Positions 26,613 to 36,825 of a stretch of DNA of 64,000 nt are shown here, one piece after another. Numbering within the stretch: the stretch's first letter is position 1; the number at the start of each line of letters is the position of its first letter. Location: the NCBI RefSeq assembly GCF_050632385.1, contig NZ_CP192599.1, forward strand, positions 1-64,000. The letters are read 5' to 3'. The notes beneath the pieces are model-generated. The model was not told where the DNA came from and did no database searches. It saw only the letters and a program-made list of their open reading frames with translations. Source of the DNA: Humitalea sp050632385 (GTDB lineage Bacteria > Pseudomonadota > Alphaproteobacteria > Acetobacterales > Acetobacteraceae). A program made the position numbers and the translations under genes.

Positions 26613-28126
26613 GCCGCGCGCCGCCGCAGCAGCGCCCGCGGGTCGCGGATGGCGCGAAAAAAACTGGCGCGTTCGTCCATCGACAAGGCGCCGAGCGCCC
26701 CCACGACAAAACCCAGCAGCGCGAGGCTGCCAAACAGCAGCGCCAGGGTCGTGGTCGGCATCGCGGCAGCGGCCGCCAGGCCGAGGCCCCCGAGCGCCAG
26801 AGACGGCACGACCTGCCGCACGGCGGTCACGGCGGCGGGGTAAAATCGGCCCGCGAGCCACAGCCGCCCGGCGCAATCGACGGCGGCGCGCAGCGACCAG
26901 ACGGCGGCGGCGCCCTCGATCCCAAAACGGATCAGGGCCAGCGCCGATAGCGGCAGGAAGACCACCACCTGGGCGAGGGCGAACTTGGCCGTGACATCGG
27001 GTCGCCCGATCGCGTCGATCAGGCTGCCGGGGGCGAAGGCCACGCAGGAAAACAGGATGCCGACCCCCAGGATCCGCATCACCCCGGCCCCGCCATCGGC
27101 GAAATTGGTGCCGAGCCAAAGCTGCAAGATCGGATGCGCGAAGGCGACCAGCAGCAGGCAGGCCGGCAGCACGATGGCGCCGATCAGCAGGGCGCCCCGG
27201 CGCAGCAAGGTCACGGTTTCCGCCGGCAGGGTGCGGAAGCTGGAAGCCAGGGCCGGCAACAGCGCCTGCGCCACCGCCACCGGCAGGATCCAGAACCGCA
27301 TCACCAGATCCAGCGGCGTGGCGTAGAAGGCCACCGCCGACAGGGTCAGCAGCGCGCCGATCAGGAAGCGGTCGGTATAGAGCAGCAATTGCGTTAGGAT
27401 GCCCGAGACCGTCATCCAGCCGCCGATCCGCATCAGCGGCAGCACCGGCGCCAGGCGCGGCCGGCGCCACAGCCCCGGCACCAGCGGCCGGATCAACCAG
27501 GCGTAGGACAGGGTATTGGCCAGCCGGCAGGCGACCAGGGTCAGCATCACCCCGACCAGCGAGTCCCAGACCAGCAGCGCCAGCACCGGCCCCAGGTAAT
27601 AGAAGATGCCGACCGGGATGGTGACGAGGTTTGCCGCCCGAAATTTCTGGTGCGCCGCCAGCACGCCCCAGAGGGCAGCATTCACCACCACCAGGGGGGC
27701 GGCGACCACCAGCACGCGGATCGCGGCAATGGCTTCGGCCTGCAAAGCATCGGGGACGTTCAGGATGCGGCCGACCAGGGTCGGGACGCCGAACCAGACC
27801 ACCAGGCAGGCGGTGCCGCTGAGCGTGGCCAGCACGGCGATGGCGCCGGCGACGAGTTCGGCCTCGCCTTCGCGCTGACCCAGGCCGATGCGTTCGGACA
27901 GCGCCCGGGTCAGCGCCTGGCCAACGCCCAGGTCGAGGATGGAAAAAACCCCCACCAGGGCCAGCGCCAGGGTGAAAAGCCCCCAGCGGTCGATGCCCAT
28001 CTGGTGGATCAGCACCGGGGTCAGGACCAGTGCGAGGACCAGGGGAAGGCCCCGGCCCAGGGCGTTCCAGAAGACGCCGGACACCATGCGTCGGCCGCCA
28101 GCGCGGGTTACGGCTTCTTCTGTCAT
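26609..28126 (-). CDS. Wzx-type lipid-linked oligosaccharide flippase (MATE/MOP superfamily)
   Basis: About 505 residues and 12-14 hydrophobic helices, starting RMVSGVFWNALGRGLPLVLALVLTPVLI and containing IDRWGLFTLALALVGVFSILDLGVGQAL, characteristic of polysaccharide flippases. It should move the finished undecaprenyl-PP-linked unit across the inner membrane. The start at 28126 (MTEEAV) is preferred because the longer GTG start at 28171 falls in a 10-bp inverted repeat (28145-28169). Confidence 0.9.
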   Translation of the reverse strand: MTEEAVTRAGGRRMVSGVFWNALGRGLPLVLALVLTPVLIHQMGIDRWGLFTLALALVGVFSILDLGVGQALTRALSERIGLGQREGEAELVAGAIAVLATLSGTACLVVWFGVPTLVGRILNVPDALQAEAIAAIRVLVVAAPLVVVNAALWGVLAAHQKFRAANLVTIPVGIFYYLGPVLALLVWDSLVGVMLTLVACRLANTLSYAWLIRPLVPGLWRRPRLAPVLPLMRIGGWMTVSGILTQLLLYTDRFLIGALLTLSAVAFYATPLDLVMRFWILPVAVAQALLPALASSFRTLPAETVTLLRRGALLIGAIVLPACLLLVAFAHPILQLWLGTNFADGGAGVMRILGVGILFSCVAFAPGSLIDAIGRPDVTAKFALAQVVVFLPLSALALIRFGIEGAAAVWSLRAAVDCAGRLWLAGRFYPAAVTAVRQVVPSLALGGLGLAAAAAMPTTTLALLFGSLALLGFVVGALGALSMDERASFFRAIRDPRALLRRRAA

Positions 28127-28144
28127 GGGATTTGGCGCCGCATC

Positions 28145-28169
28145 GACGCTGCCTAACTCAGGCAGCGTC
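28145..28169. terminator. Hairpin between initiating transferase and flippase genes
   Basis: GACGCTGCCT (28145-28154) pairs perfectly with AGGCAGCGTC (28160-28169) around the 5-nt loop AACTC. No T-run follows on either strand, so it is a possible partial or attenuating terminator or mRNA-processing site in the leftward operon rather than a standard intrinsic terminator. Confidence 0.5.
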
Positions 28170-28185
28170 ACGGGTCATCAGTGGA

Positions 28186-28914
28186 TCAGTAGGCGCCGCG
28201 GCGGAAGATGATGACGGCCGGGGTCATCAGCAGCAGGCGGATGTCCTGCACCAGCGACGGCTGGGTCACATAGGCCACGTCCATCGCCACGCGGCGGGCG
28301 TAGGAGACGTCATTGCGGCCGCTGACCTGCCACAAGCCGGTGATGCCAGGGCGTACCGTCTGATAATGGCCGGCGGCAGCGCCGTAGTAGGTGTCCAGCT
28401 CGGTCGCCGTGACCGGGCGGGGGCCGACCAGGCTCATTTCGCCACGCAGCACGTTGATCAGCTGCGGCAGTTCATCAAGGCTGGTCTTGCGCAGGAAGGC
28501 GCCGATGCGGGTGACACGCGGGTCGCGCTTCAGCTTGCGGGTCGCATCCCATTCGGCCCGGGCCTCGGGGTCGCTGGCCAGCAGGGCGGCCAGGCGCGCT
28601 TCGGCATCCGGGACCATGCTGCGGAACTTCAGGCAGCCGAAGGACCAGCCGCCACGGCCGATGCGGCGATGGGCGAAGAGTGCGGGGCCGCCATCGGCGC
28701 GGACCAGCAGGGCCAGGATGGCGAAGGGAATGGCCAGCACCGCCAGCATCGCCGCGGCGCCCATGATGTCCATGGCGCGCTTGGCGGCCGGGCGCAGCGC
28801 TTCGCGCAGCGCATCGGTGCGGGAGCCGGCCGTCAGCGACCCGGCGCGCAGGGAGATCATCCCCTGGCCGCCTGCATCCGGCTGCATCCTCTGCAAAGTA
28901 TCAACGCCCGACAT
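28186..28914 (-). CDS. Initiating polyprenyl-phosphate sugar-1-phosphate transferase (monotopic PGT)
   Basis: About 242 residues. One hydrophobic re-entrant helix (AAKRAMDIMGAAAMLAVLAI) is followed by the conserved catalytic part: FGCLKFRSM, KLKRDPRVTRIGAFLRKTSLDELPQL, NVLRGEMSLVGPRPV, and RPGITGLWQVSGR. Such enzymes attach the first sugar phosphate to undecaprenyl phosphate and so start exopolysaccharide or O-antigen units. The long N-terminal membrane domain of WbaP is absent. The start at 28914 is preferred over the upstream in-frame ATG at 28986. Confidence 0.93.
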   Translation of the reverse strand: MSGVDTLQRMQPDAGGQGMISLRAGSLTAGSRTDALREALRPAAKRAMDIMGAAAMLAVLAIPFAILALLVRADGGPALFAHRRIGRGGWSFGCLKFRSMVPDAEARLAALLASDPEARAEWDATRKLKRDPRVTRIGAFLRKTSLDELPQLINVLRGEMSLVGPRPVTATELDTYYGAAAGHYQTVRPGITGLWQVSGRNDVSYARRVAMDVAYVTQPSLVQDIRLLLMTPAVIIFRRGAY

Positions 28915-29173
28915 GACCGAGACTCCAGTCTCAAATGCCCGCCGGCTGTCCCCGTGAAACCCTTGCCCCCAGGGCAATCGCTTCACCGGGCATTCCGGCG
29001 TGAGGGTCTTTTCGCAGACGCTCGGGACGCCAATGCGACCGGGTTGGGGCAGGATTGTGGCAGCGCACCGAACCGGACCTATTTGGGCCGAAGCGGCCGG
29101 GTGTCGGCCTCTGGGCCGGGCGGGGCGGAGGGCGGGCGGATCGTTCCGGTTGGAACGGGCCGTATCGGCCGTT

Positions 29174-30172
29174 TCAGGCCGGCGGATGGCTCGGCAGGTG
29201 GCGTTCCACCAGATAGAGCGGGCGCTGCTTCGTTTCGTTGAAGATGCGGCCCAGGTATTCGCCGATCAGCCCCAGCGTGACCAGTTGCACCCCGCCCAGG
29301 AACAGCACCACCACCATCAGGCTAGGGTAGCCCGCGACATCGGCGCCGAACATGACGGTCTTGACGATGACCACGACCAGATAGACCAGCGCGCCAAAGG
29401 CGGTCAGCAGCCCGAGGTAGGTCGCGACCTTCAGCGGTGCCACGGTGAAACTGGTGATGCCCTCCAGCGACAGGTTCCACAGCTTCCACCAGTTCCACTT
29501 GGTGGTGCCGGCGGCGCGCGGGGCGCGGTCGTAGATCACGGCGCGGGAGGGGAAGCCGACCCAGGCGAACAGCCCCTTCATGAAGCGGTGGTGTTCGCGC
29601 AATTGCAGCAGCGCATCCAGGGCGCGACGGCTCATCAGCCGGAAATCCCCGGTATCCTTGGGCAACACGACCTTGCCGCCGATCCGCTGCATCACGCGAT
29701 AGAACCCGGCCGCGGTGGTGCGCTTCAACCAGGATTCGCCATGGCGTTCGGCGCGCTGGGCGTAGACGACGTCGAACCCTTCGCGCCAGCCGGCGACCAG
29801 GTCGGCGATCACTTCGGGCGGGTCCTGCAGATCGGCGTCGATGACCACCACCGCATCGCTGGCGCGGGCATGGTCCAGCCCGGCGGTCAGAGCGATTTCC
29901 TTACCAAAGTTGCGCGACAGGTTGACCACGGCGACCCGCGGATCGGTCGCGCGCAGGGCCAGCATCAGGGGCAGGGTGCCGTCGCGGGAGCCGTCGTTGA
30001 CGTAGACGACCTCCCAATCCAACCCGATCGCATCCATCGCGGCGGTCAGCCGGGCGTGGAAGGCGGGCAGCACCTCCTGCTCGTCAAACGCCGGCACCAC
30101 GACCGACAAGGCCGGGGCGGTGCTGGCGTGGATCGGGGCCTCGGCGACGGCGGGTGCTGCGATATCGGGCAT
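29174..30172 (-). CDS. GtrB/DPM-like polyprenyl-phosphate glycosyltransferase (GT2)
   Basis: 332 residues: a soluble GT2 domain (LSVVVPAFDEQEVLPAFHARL, VYVNDGSRDGT, NLSRNFGKEIALTAGLDHA, VVIDADLQDPPEVI) followed by two C-terminal membrane helices (about residues 240-265 and 275-300). Enzymes of this build transfer a sugar from UDP or GDP to undecaprenyl or dolichyl phosphate, making the donor for periplasmic GT-C transferases such as the GT39-like protein at 18909. It is separated by about 260 bp from the initiating transferase, so it may have its own promoter. A family C repeat lies upstream. Confidence 0.93.
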   Translation of the reverse strand: MPDIAAPAVAEAPIHASTAPALSVVVPAFDEQEVLPAFHARLTAAMDAIGLDWEVVYVNDGSRDGTLPLMLALRATDPRVAVVNLSRNFGKEIALTAGLDHARASDAVVVIDADLQDPPEVIADLVAGWREGFDVVYAQRAERHGESWLKRTTAAGFYRVMQRIGGKVVLPKDTGDFRLMSRRALDALLQLREHHRFMKGLFAWVGFPSRAVIYDRAPRAAGTTKWNWWKLWNLSLEGITSFTVAPLKVATYLGLLTAFGALVYLVVVIVKTVMFGADVAGYPSLMVVVLFLGGVQLVTLGLIGEYLGRIFNETKQRPLYLVERHLPSHPPA

Positions 30173-30211
30173 GCGGCCTGTCCTAACGGGTTGCGCGAAA
30201 ACGGGGAGGTT

Positions 30212-30435
30212 GCGCCCTGGAAGGGGCTTCGCCCCCTCCAGACCTCCCCCACCAGGGGCCGCCGCCCCTGGACCGGCGGAGTATTGGTAAAATAAAGAGA
30301 GGGGCATGAGCCGCCATTGGCCAATGGAACGCCAGTGATGCCCCTCTCTTTATTTTACCAAATCGCGTGGGTTCCAAGGGGGCACGGCCCCTTGGTGGGG
30401 AGAGTTTGAGAGGGGCGAAGCCCCTTTCAAAGCGC
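30212..30435. repeat. Long palindromic repeat C, copy 2 (central part inverted)
   Basis: About 224 bp. The outer arms match copy 1 in the same orientation (GGGGCTTCGCCCCCTCC left, GAGGGGCGAAGCCCC right). The inner stem is a perfect 24-bp match (30284-30307 with 30338-30361). The segment between CCACCA (left) and TGGTGG (right) is the reverse complement of that in copy 1: the loop here contains CCAATGGAACGCCA where copy 1 has TGGCGTTCCATTG. It sits between two leftward genes (hemJ and the GtrB-like gene). Confidence 0.9.
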
Positions 30436-30444
30436 CAGCACCCT

Positions 30445-30891
30445 TCAGAACGGCTTGGCGATCACCATGACGACGATGACGATCAGCAGCACCGTGGGGA
30501 CCTCGTTCATCGCGCGCCAGTGGCGTTCGGTGCCGGGGCGGCCGTCAGCGGCGAATTTTTTCTGCGTGATGGCGAGGTACCAGTGCATGGCGGTCATCAG
30601 GATCACCGCGGTGAACTTCAGGTGCCACCAGCCGGCGGTCCAACTGACCACCCCGGGCGTGAACACCAGGATCAGGCCGAAGAGCCAGGCGGCGTGCATC
30701 GCGGGGCCCATGATCGCGCGCAGCAGGCGGCGTTCCATCACCTTGAACGTCTCGCTGGTCGCGGAGCCGACGGGTTCCTGCATGTGGTAGACGTAGAGGC
30801 GCGGCAAGTAGAACAGCCCGGCCATCCAGGCGAAGACAGAAATCAGATGGAGCGACTTGGTCCAGGGGTAGAGCGGGACCAGCCAGTCCAT
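30445..30891 (-). CDS. hemJ: Protoporphyrinogen IX oxidase, HemJ type
   Basis: 148-residue membrane protein with four hydrophobic helices, starting MDWLVPLYPWTKSLHLISVF and containing the conserved FAWMAGLFYLPRLYVYHM and GWWHLKFTAVILMTAMHWYL. HemJ is the usual alphaproteobacterial replacement for HemG/HemY and oxidises protoporphyrinogen before iron insertion. Its ATG overlaps the stop of the HAD gene by one base, and the order hemH-HAD-hemJ puts the last two heme steps on one leftward mRNA. Confidence 0.92.
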   Translation of the reverse strand: MDWLVPLYPWTKSLHLISVFAWMAGLFYLPRLYVYHMQEPVGSATSETFKVMERRLLRAIMGPAMHAAWLFGLILVFTPGVVSWTAGWWHLKFTAVILMTAMHWYLAITQKKFAADGRPGTERHWRAMNEVPTVLLIVIVVMVIAKPF

Positions 30892-31559
30892 CAAAACACG
30901 TCCTGCAGGCCCAGCAGTCCGGCCAATTCGCCCATGGCGTGAAATACCTCGGCGCCGGCGGCGGCCAGGCCCGGACCCTCGCCAGGGTGGGCGAAGCCCA
31001 GCACGCGGCAGCCGGCTTTGCGGGCGGAGGCGACGCCGGTCAGGCTGTCCTCCACCACCACGCAATCGGCCGGGCGCACGCCGCAGGAGGCCGCGGCGGC
31101 GATCCACAGGTCGGGCCAGGGTTTTGGCCGGGCGACATCCTGGAAGGAGAAGGCGCGGCCGGCGAAAAACCCGTCGAGGCCGAGGGCCGGCAGTTTGACC
31201 GCCAGTTCCTGGCGGGAGGAGTTGGAGGCGCAGGCGACCGGGATGCCCGCAGCGGCCACCGCCGCGACGGCGGCCTGGGCGCCCGGGATCGGGTCCACCC
31301 CGGCCGCCAGGATCGCCGCGATCTTGGCCGACAGGGCGACGCCCCAGCCGCGGGGCAGGGGGCCGGTCCGGGCCTCGATGATCGGCACCATGTCTGGGAG
31401 AGACAGGCCGAGGAAGTGTTGGCGCGCCTGGACTCCGTCCATCGGCCAGCCGCGCAGGGACAGGTCTTCGGCCACCATGCGATTCACCGTGCCCTCGGTA
31501 TCGGCCAGCACGCCGTCGCAATCGAACAGCACGGCGCCCGGGCGGATTCGGGTGAACAT
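30891..31559 (-). CDS. HAD-superfamily hydrolase (phosphoglycolate-phosphatase/beta-PGM-like)
   Basis: 222 residues. Motif I is AVLFDCDGVLADTEGT, motif II lies in VACASNSSR, motif III Lys in ARPKPWPD, and motif IV in VVVEDSLTGVASARKAG. The alpha-helical cap follows motif I as in subclass I phosphatases and beta-phosphoglucomutases. Start at the ATG at 31559, 2 bp after the hemH stop (an in-frame GTG at 31565 overlapping hemH is also possible). Substrate not evident; its place between two heme genes may be only operon sharing. Confidence 0.9.
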   Translation of the reverse strand: MFTRIRPGAVLFDCDGVLADTEGTVNRMVAEDLSLRGWPMDGVQARQHFLGLSLPDMVPIIEARTGPLPRGWGVALSAKIAAILAAGVDPIPGAQAAVAAVAAAGIPVACASNSSRQELAVKLPALGLDGFFAGRAFSFQDVARPKPWPDLWIAAAASCGVRPADCVVVEDSLTGVASARKAGCRVLGFAHPGEGPGLAAAGAEVFHAMGELAGLLGLQDVF

Positions 31560-31561
31560 GG

Positions 31562-32713
31562 TCACGCGGAGGCGGCTTCGCTGATGCGCAGGGCCGGGCG
31601 GCCGCCCTTGCCGGCGCGGGCATGCGGGCAATCGCCATGGGCTTTGGGGCATTGCCGTGGGCCGGCGAAGGAACAAAGCGACCGGCCGCCGGCCATGGCG
31701 CGATGCACGATGCCGGCCAGGGCGGCGATGAAACCGGCGTCGCTGTTCTGCGCCGGGACGCGGAAATAGCCGGGGACGCCGACGTGGTCGGCTTTCTCTC
31801 GGTATTCGATATCCAACTCGACCAGGGTTTCCGAATGTTCGGAGACGAAGGCGATAGGGCAGATCAGCACGGCGGTCTTTTCCAGGGCGGCGCGTTCGAT
31901 CTCCGCTTCCGTGGAGGGGGTGATCCATTTTTGCGGTGTCGCGCGGGACTGGTAGCAGACGATATGATCAAGCCCCTCGATATGCAGGTGGCTGACCACG
32001 GCGGCGACGGTCTGTTCGACCTGCCATTGGTAGGGATCGCCGGCGGCGACGATGCTTTCGGGCAGGCCATGGGCGCTGAACAGCACGCGCAGGGGCACAT
32101 CGGCCGGCAGGTCGGCGCGGGCGCGGGTGTAGGTATCCTGCACCAGGCGGGCGGTAGCGGCGGCGAAACCGGGGTCGGAATGCCAGCAGCAGACGGTGGT
32201 CGTCGGCACCGCAAACCCCTGGCGGCGGCAGGCATCGGCCCAGTCGTCCATCGAGGATCCGGTCGTGGTGGTGCTGAACTGGGGATAGAGCGGCAGGAGC
32301 AAAACCTCGTCTGGCGCCCAGGCCATGACGTCCCGCAGGGTTTCCGCGGCGAAGGGGTGCCAGTAGCGCATGGCGACGAAGCAGCGGGCATCGACCTCCG
32401 GTCGCAGGGCCGCTTCCAGCGCGGCGGCCTGGTCCCGCGTCAGTTCCAGCAGCGGGGATTTGCCGCCCAGGATGGCGTAGTTGGCTGTCGCCGCCTTGGT
32501 CCGCAGGGCCGCGATCACCCAGCCGAGGAAGGGGCGCACGATGCCCGGCACCCGCAGGATGGCGGGGTCGCGGAACAGGTTGGTCAGGAAGGGGCGGACC
32601 GCCGCCGGGCTGTCCGGGCCGCCAAGGTTCAGCAGCACCACGGCCACGCGGCGCTGGCGATCTTGCGGGTCTGTCGGGGGGGGGGCGGCGTCCATCAGGG
32701 GGGCATGTGCCAT
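31562..32713 (-). CDS. hemH: Ferrochelatase
   Basis: Inserts ferrous iron into protoporphyrin IX. 383 residues from the chosen ATG: VAVVLLNLGGPDSPAAVRPFL, LLPLYPQFSTTTTGSS, VLFSAHGLPESIV (catalytic His) and PIAFVSEHSETLVELDIEY (acidic metal path). The C-terminal extension has three Cys in C-x7-C-x6-C spacing (LCSFAGPRQCPKAHGDC), a candidate part of a [2Fe-2S] site as known for some bacterial and mitochondrial ferrochelatases. A run of ten C (coding strand) lies in codons 10-13. First gene of the hemH-HAD-hemJ operon. Confidence 0.95.
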   Translation of the reverse strand: MAHAPLMDAAPPPTDPQDRQRRVAVVLLNLGGPDSPAAVRPFLTNLFRDPAILRVPGIVRPFLGWVIAALRTKAATANYAILGGKSPLLELTRDQAAALEAALRPEVDARCFVAMRYWHPFAAETLRDVMAWAPDEVLLLPLYPQFSTTTTGSSMDDWADACRRQGFAVPTTTVCCWHSDPGFAAATARLVQDTYTRARADLPADVPLRVLFSAHGLPESIVAAGDPYQWQVEQTVAAVVSHLHIEGLDHIVCYQSRATPQKWITPSTEAEIERAALEKTAVLICPIAFVSEHSETLVELDIEYREKADHVGVPGYFRVPAQNSDAGFIAALAGIVHRAMAGGRSLCSFAGPRQCPKAHGDCPHARAGKGGRPALRISEAASA

Positions 32714-32871
32714 GCGCGGCACCATGGTCAAGGCGCCCGTGCCGGATTCACCGCGAATGCGGCGGGTGCCGACACATGGTTGCAACGGCGGGGCGCCCCG
32801 CCTAGTTGGGGACCGGAGCCTGACAGGGGCGCTTTGCGCCTGGTCCGACACAACACCGATGTGATCCCGAC

Positions 32872-33444
32872 ATGACCCAGATGCACGATACCCCCGGCGA
32901 TCAGCCTGGGACCGACCCTTCCGACACCGTGACGCCGGACGCCACGCCGACCGTCGAGCAGACCATCACGGCGCTGGAGGCCGAGGTGGCCCTGATGAAG
33001 GACCGCTGGCTGCGGGCCGAGGCCGAGATGGCCAATGTCCGCGCCCGCGCCGCCAAGGACGCGCAGGATGCCCGCGCCTATGCAGTCCAGAAGTTCGCCA
33101 CCGACGTGGCCGAGGCGGCGGAGAACCTGGACCGCGGCCTGGCCGCCCTGCCGCCCGAGACCGCCGATGAACCGGAGTTGCTGCGCAAGATGCGCGCCGG
33201 CTTCGAAGGCGTGCGACAAGCCTTTGTCGCCATGCTGGAACGCCATGGGGTGAAGCGGGAGGATGCGACGGGCAAGCCCTTCGACCCCGCGATGCACCAG
33301 GCGATGGCCGAACAGCCCGCCCCCCCGGGCGTCGCCCCGGGCACGGTGATCCAGGCCTGGAGCGCCGCCTGGACGCTGAACGGGCGCCTGCTGCGCCCGG
33401 CGATGGTCGTGGTGGCGGCCGGGGAACAGCCCTCGGCGGCGTGA
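32872..33444 (+). CDS. grpE: Nucleotide exchange factor GrpE
   Basis: 190-residue dimeric exchange factor for DnaK. It has the long N-terminal coiled coil (ITALEAEVALMKDRWLRAEAEMANVRARAAKD) and the C-terminal beta domain ending with GTVIQAWSAAWTLNGRLLRPAMVVVA. Divergent from hemH and upstream of dnaK; hrcA is not adjacent, unlike the common hrcA-grpE arrangement. Two close ATGs (32872 and 32884) exist; the first is used. Confidence 0.95.
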   Translation: MTQMHDTPGDQPGTDPSDTVTPDATPTVEQTITALEAEVALMKDRWLRAEAEMANVRARAAKDAQDARAYAVQKFATDVAEAAENLDRGLAALPPETADEPELLRKMRAGFEGVRQAFVAMLERHGVKREDATGKPFDPAMHQAMAEQPAPPGVAPGTVIQAWSAAWTLNGRLLRPAMVVVAAGEQPSAA

Positions 33445-33479
33445 AACCCGTTTTGCACAAAAAACCGGCACCTCTGGGA

Positions 33480-33508
33480 CTTGTCGCCAGCGGAGTCGCT
33501 GAATACAT
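33480..33508 (+). promoter_or_regulatory. Candidate heat-shock (RpoH-type) promoter before dnaK
   Basis: CTTG at 33480-33483 is followed after 18 bp by AATACAT, one or two changes from the alphaproteobacterial RpoH -10 pattern CYTATNT. The distance to the dnaK ATG is about 85 bp. No CIRCE inverted repeat was seen here. Pattern reading only; a start site is not proven. Confidence 0.3.
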
Positions 33509-33592
33509 CGCAGTCATCAACCCGATCCGCGAGGGGTCGTTGCCGGTGCCGACAAGGGCCGGTCGCGAACCGCCGCACAGGAGCAGACGGAT

Positions 33593-35518
<1,926 letters not shown>

Positions 35519-35537
35519 GACTGATCTGACCGGCACT

Positions 35538-35567
35538 CGCCCGGCCCCAATCGGGGTCGGGCGATTT
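35538..35567 (+). terminator. Intrinsic-terminator-like hairpin after dnaK
   Basis: CGCCCGGCCCC (35538-35548) pairs with GGGGTCGGGCG (35553-35563), one G-T pair, with a four-base loop, followed by ATTTGCT. The T-run is short, so partial termination between dnaK and dnaJ is plausible. Confidence 0.6.
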
Positions 35568-35617
35568 GCTGTTCGGGGCCGGCGGCAAAGACGGCCCCCT
35601 TGCTTACGGAAGACATG

Positions 35618-36754
35618 ATGGCCAAGCGCGACTTTTACGAAATCCTCGGCGTCAGCCGGGACGCGAGCGATGAGGACCTGAAGAAGGCCTACCGCAAGCT
35701 GGCGATGCAGTGGCACCCCGACCGCAACCACGGGAACAAGGACGCCGAGCCGAAGTTCAAGGAATTGAACGAGGCCTATGACGTGCTGAAGGACCCGGAG
35801 CGCCGGGCCGCCTACGACCAGTATGGCCATGCGGCGTTTGACCAGTCGGGCGGGCGCGGCGGCGGTGGCGGCGGCAATCCGTTCGGTGGCGCCTTCGAGG
35901 ACATTTTCGAGGAAATGTTCGGCCGCTTCGGTGGCCGCGGGCAGCGCCAGTCCACCGGGCGCGGCGCCGACCTGCGCCAGGAAGTCCAGATCACGCTGGA
36001 AGAGGCTTTTGCGGGCGCCAAGACCACCATCCGCGTGCCGAGTTCGGTGCAATGCGAAACCTGCACCGGCACGGGTGCGGAGGGCGGCAAGGCCCAGGCC
36101 CAGAACTGCGCGACCTGCCAGGGTGCGGGCAAGGTGCGCCAGCAGCAGGGATTTTTCCTCGTCGAACGGACCTGCCCGACCTGCGGCGGCCAGGGCCGCA
36201 TCATCAAGAATCCCTGCAAGATCTGCGCGGGCAGCGGCCGCGTGCAGCGTGAACGCAACCTGTCGGTCACCATCCCCGCCGGCGTCGACGACGGCATGCG
36301 CATCCGCCTGACGGGTGAGGGGGAGGCCGGGTTGCGCGGTGCGCCGGCTGGCGACCTCTACGTGGATATCGGCGTGAAACCGCACGCGCTGTTCCAGCGG
36401 CAGGAGAACAACATCTTCGTTCGCGTGCCGCTGCGGATGAGCCAGGCGGCGTTGGGGGGGGCTGTGGAAGTGCCCGTGATCGACGGCGGCCGCGCCAAGG
36501 TCACCATCCCCGCCGGCACCCAGACGGGTGATCAGTTCCGCCTGCGCGGCAAGGGATTCTCGGTCCTGCGCAGCGGCGTGCGCGGCGACATGTTCGTCCA
36601 GGTCGCGGTGGAAACCCCGCAGAACCTGACGGCGAAACAGCGCGAACTGCTGGAGCAGTTCGAGGCCGAGGCCGAGGCCGGCGGCCGCGGCAGTCCGGAG
36701 GCGGAGGGCTTCTTCTCCAAGGTCAAGGAGTTCTGGGACGGGTTGGGGAGGTAG
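35618..36754 (+). CDS. dnaJ: Chaperone protein DnaJ (Hsp40)
   Basis: 378-residue co-chaperone. The J domain contains the HPD motif (QWHPDRN), followed by a Gly/Phe-rich region (GGRGGGGGGNPFGGAFEDIF), four CxxCxGxG zinc repeats (CETCTGTG, CATCQGAG, CPTCGGQG, CKICAGSG) and the C-terminal substrate domain. Two adjacent ATGs (35615, 35618) exist; the second gives the typical MAKRDFYEILGV start. Shares the heat-shock block with grpE and dnaK. Confidence 0.98.
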   Translation: MAKRDFYEILGVSRDASDEDLKKAYRKLAMQWHPDRNHGNKDAEPKFKELNEAYDVLKDPERRAAYDQYGHAAFDQSGGRGGGGGGNPFGGAFEDIFEEMFGRFGGRGQRQSTGRGADLRQEVQITLEEAFAGAKTTIRVPSSVQCETCTGTGAEGGKAQAQNCATCQGAGKVRQQQGFFLVERTCPTCGGQGRIIKNPCKICAGSGRVQRERNLSVTIPAGVDDGMRIRLTGEGEAGLRGAPAGDLYVDIGVKPHALFQRQENNIFVRVPLRMSQAALGGAVEVPVIDGGRAKVTIPAGTQTGDQFRLRGKGFSVLRSGVRGDMFVQVAVETPQNLTAKQRELLEQFEAEAEAGGRGSPEAEGFFSKVKEFWDGLGR

Positions 36755-36825
36755 GCTCCAGGCAACCTTCCGCCGCTGCCGGGCGTTCTCCTGTCACGCG
36801 CAACCTTCGCGCCAGGAGAAATGCC

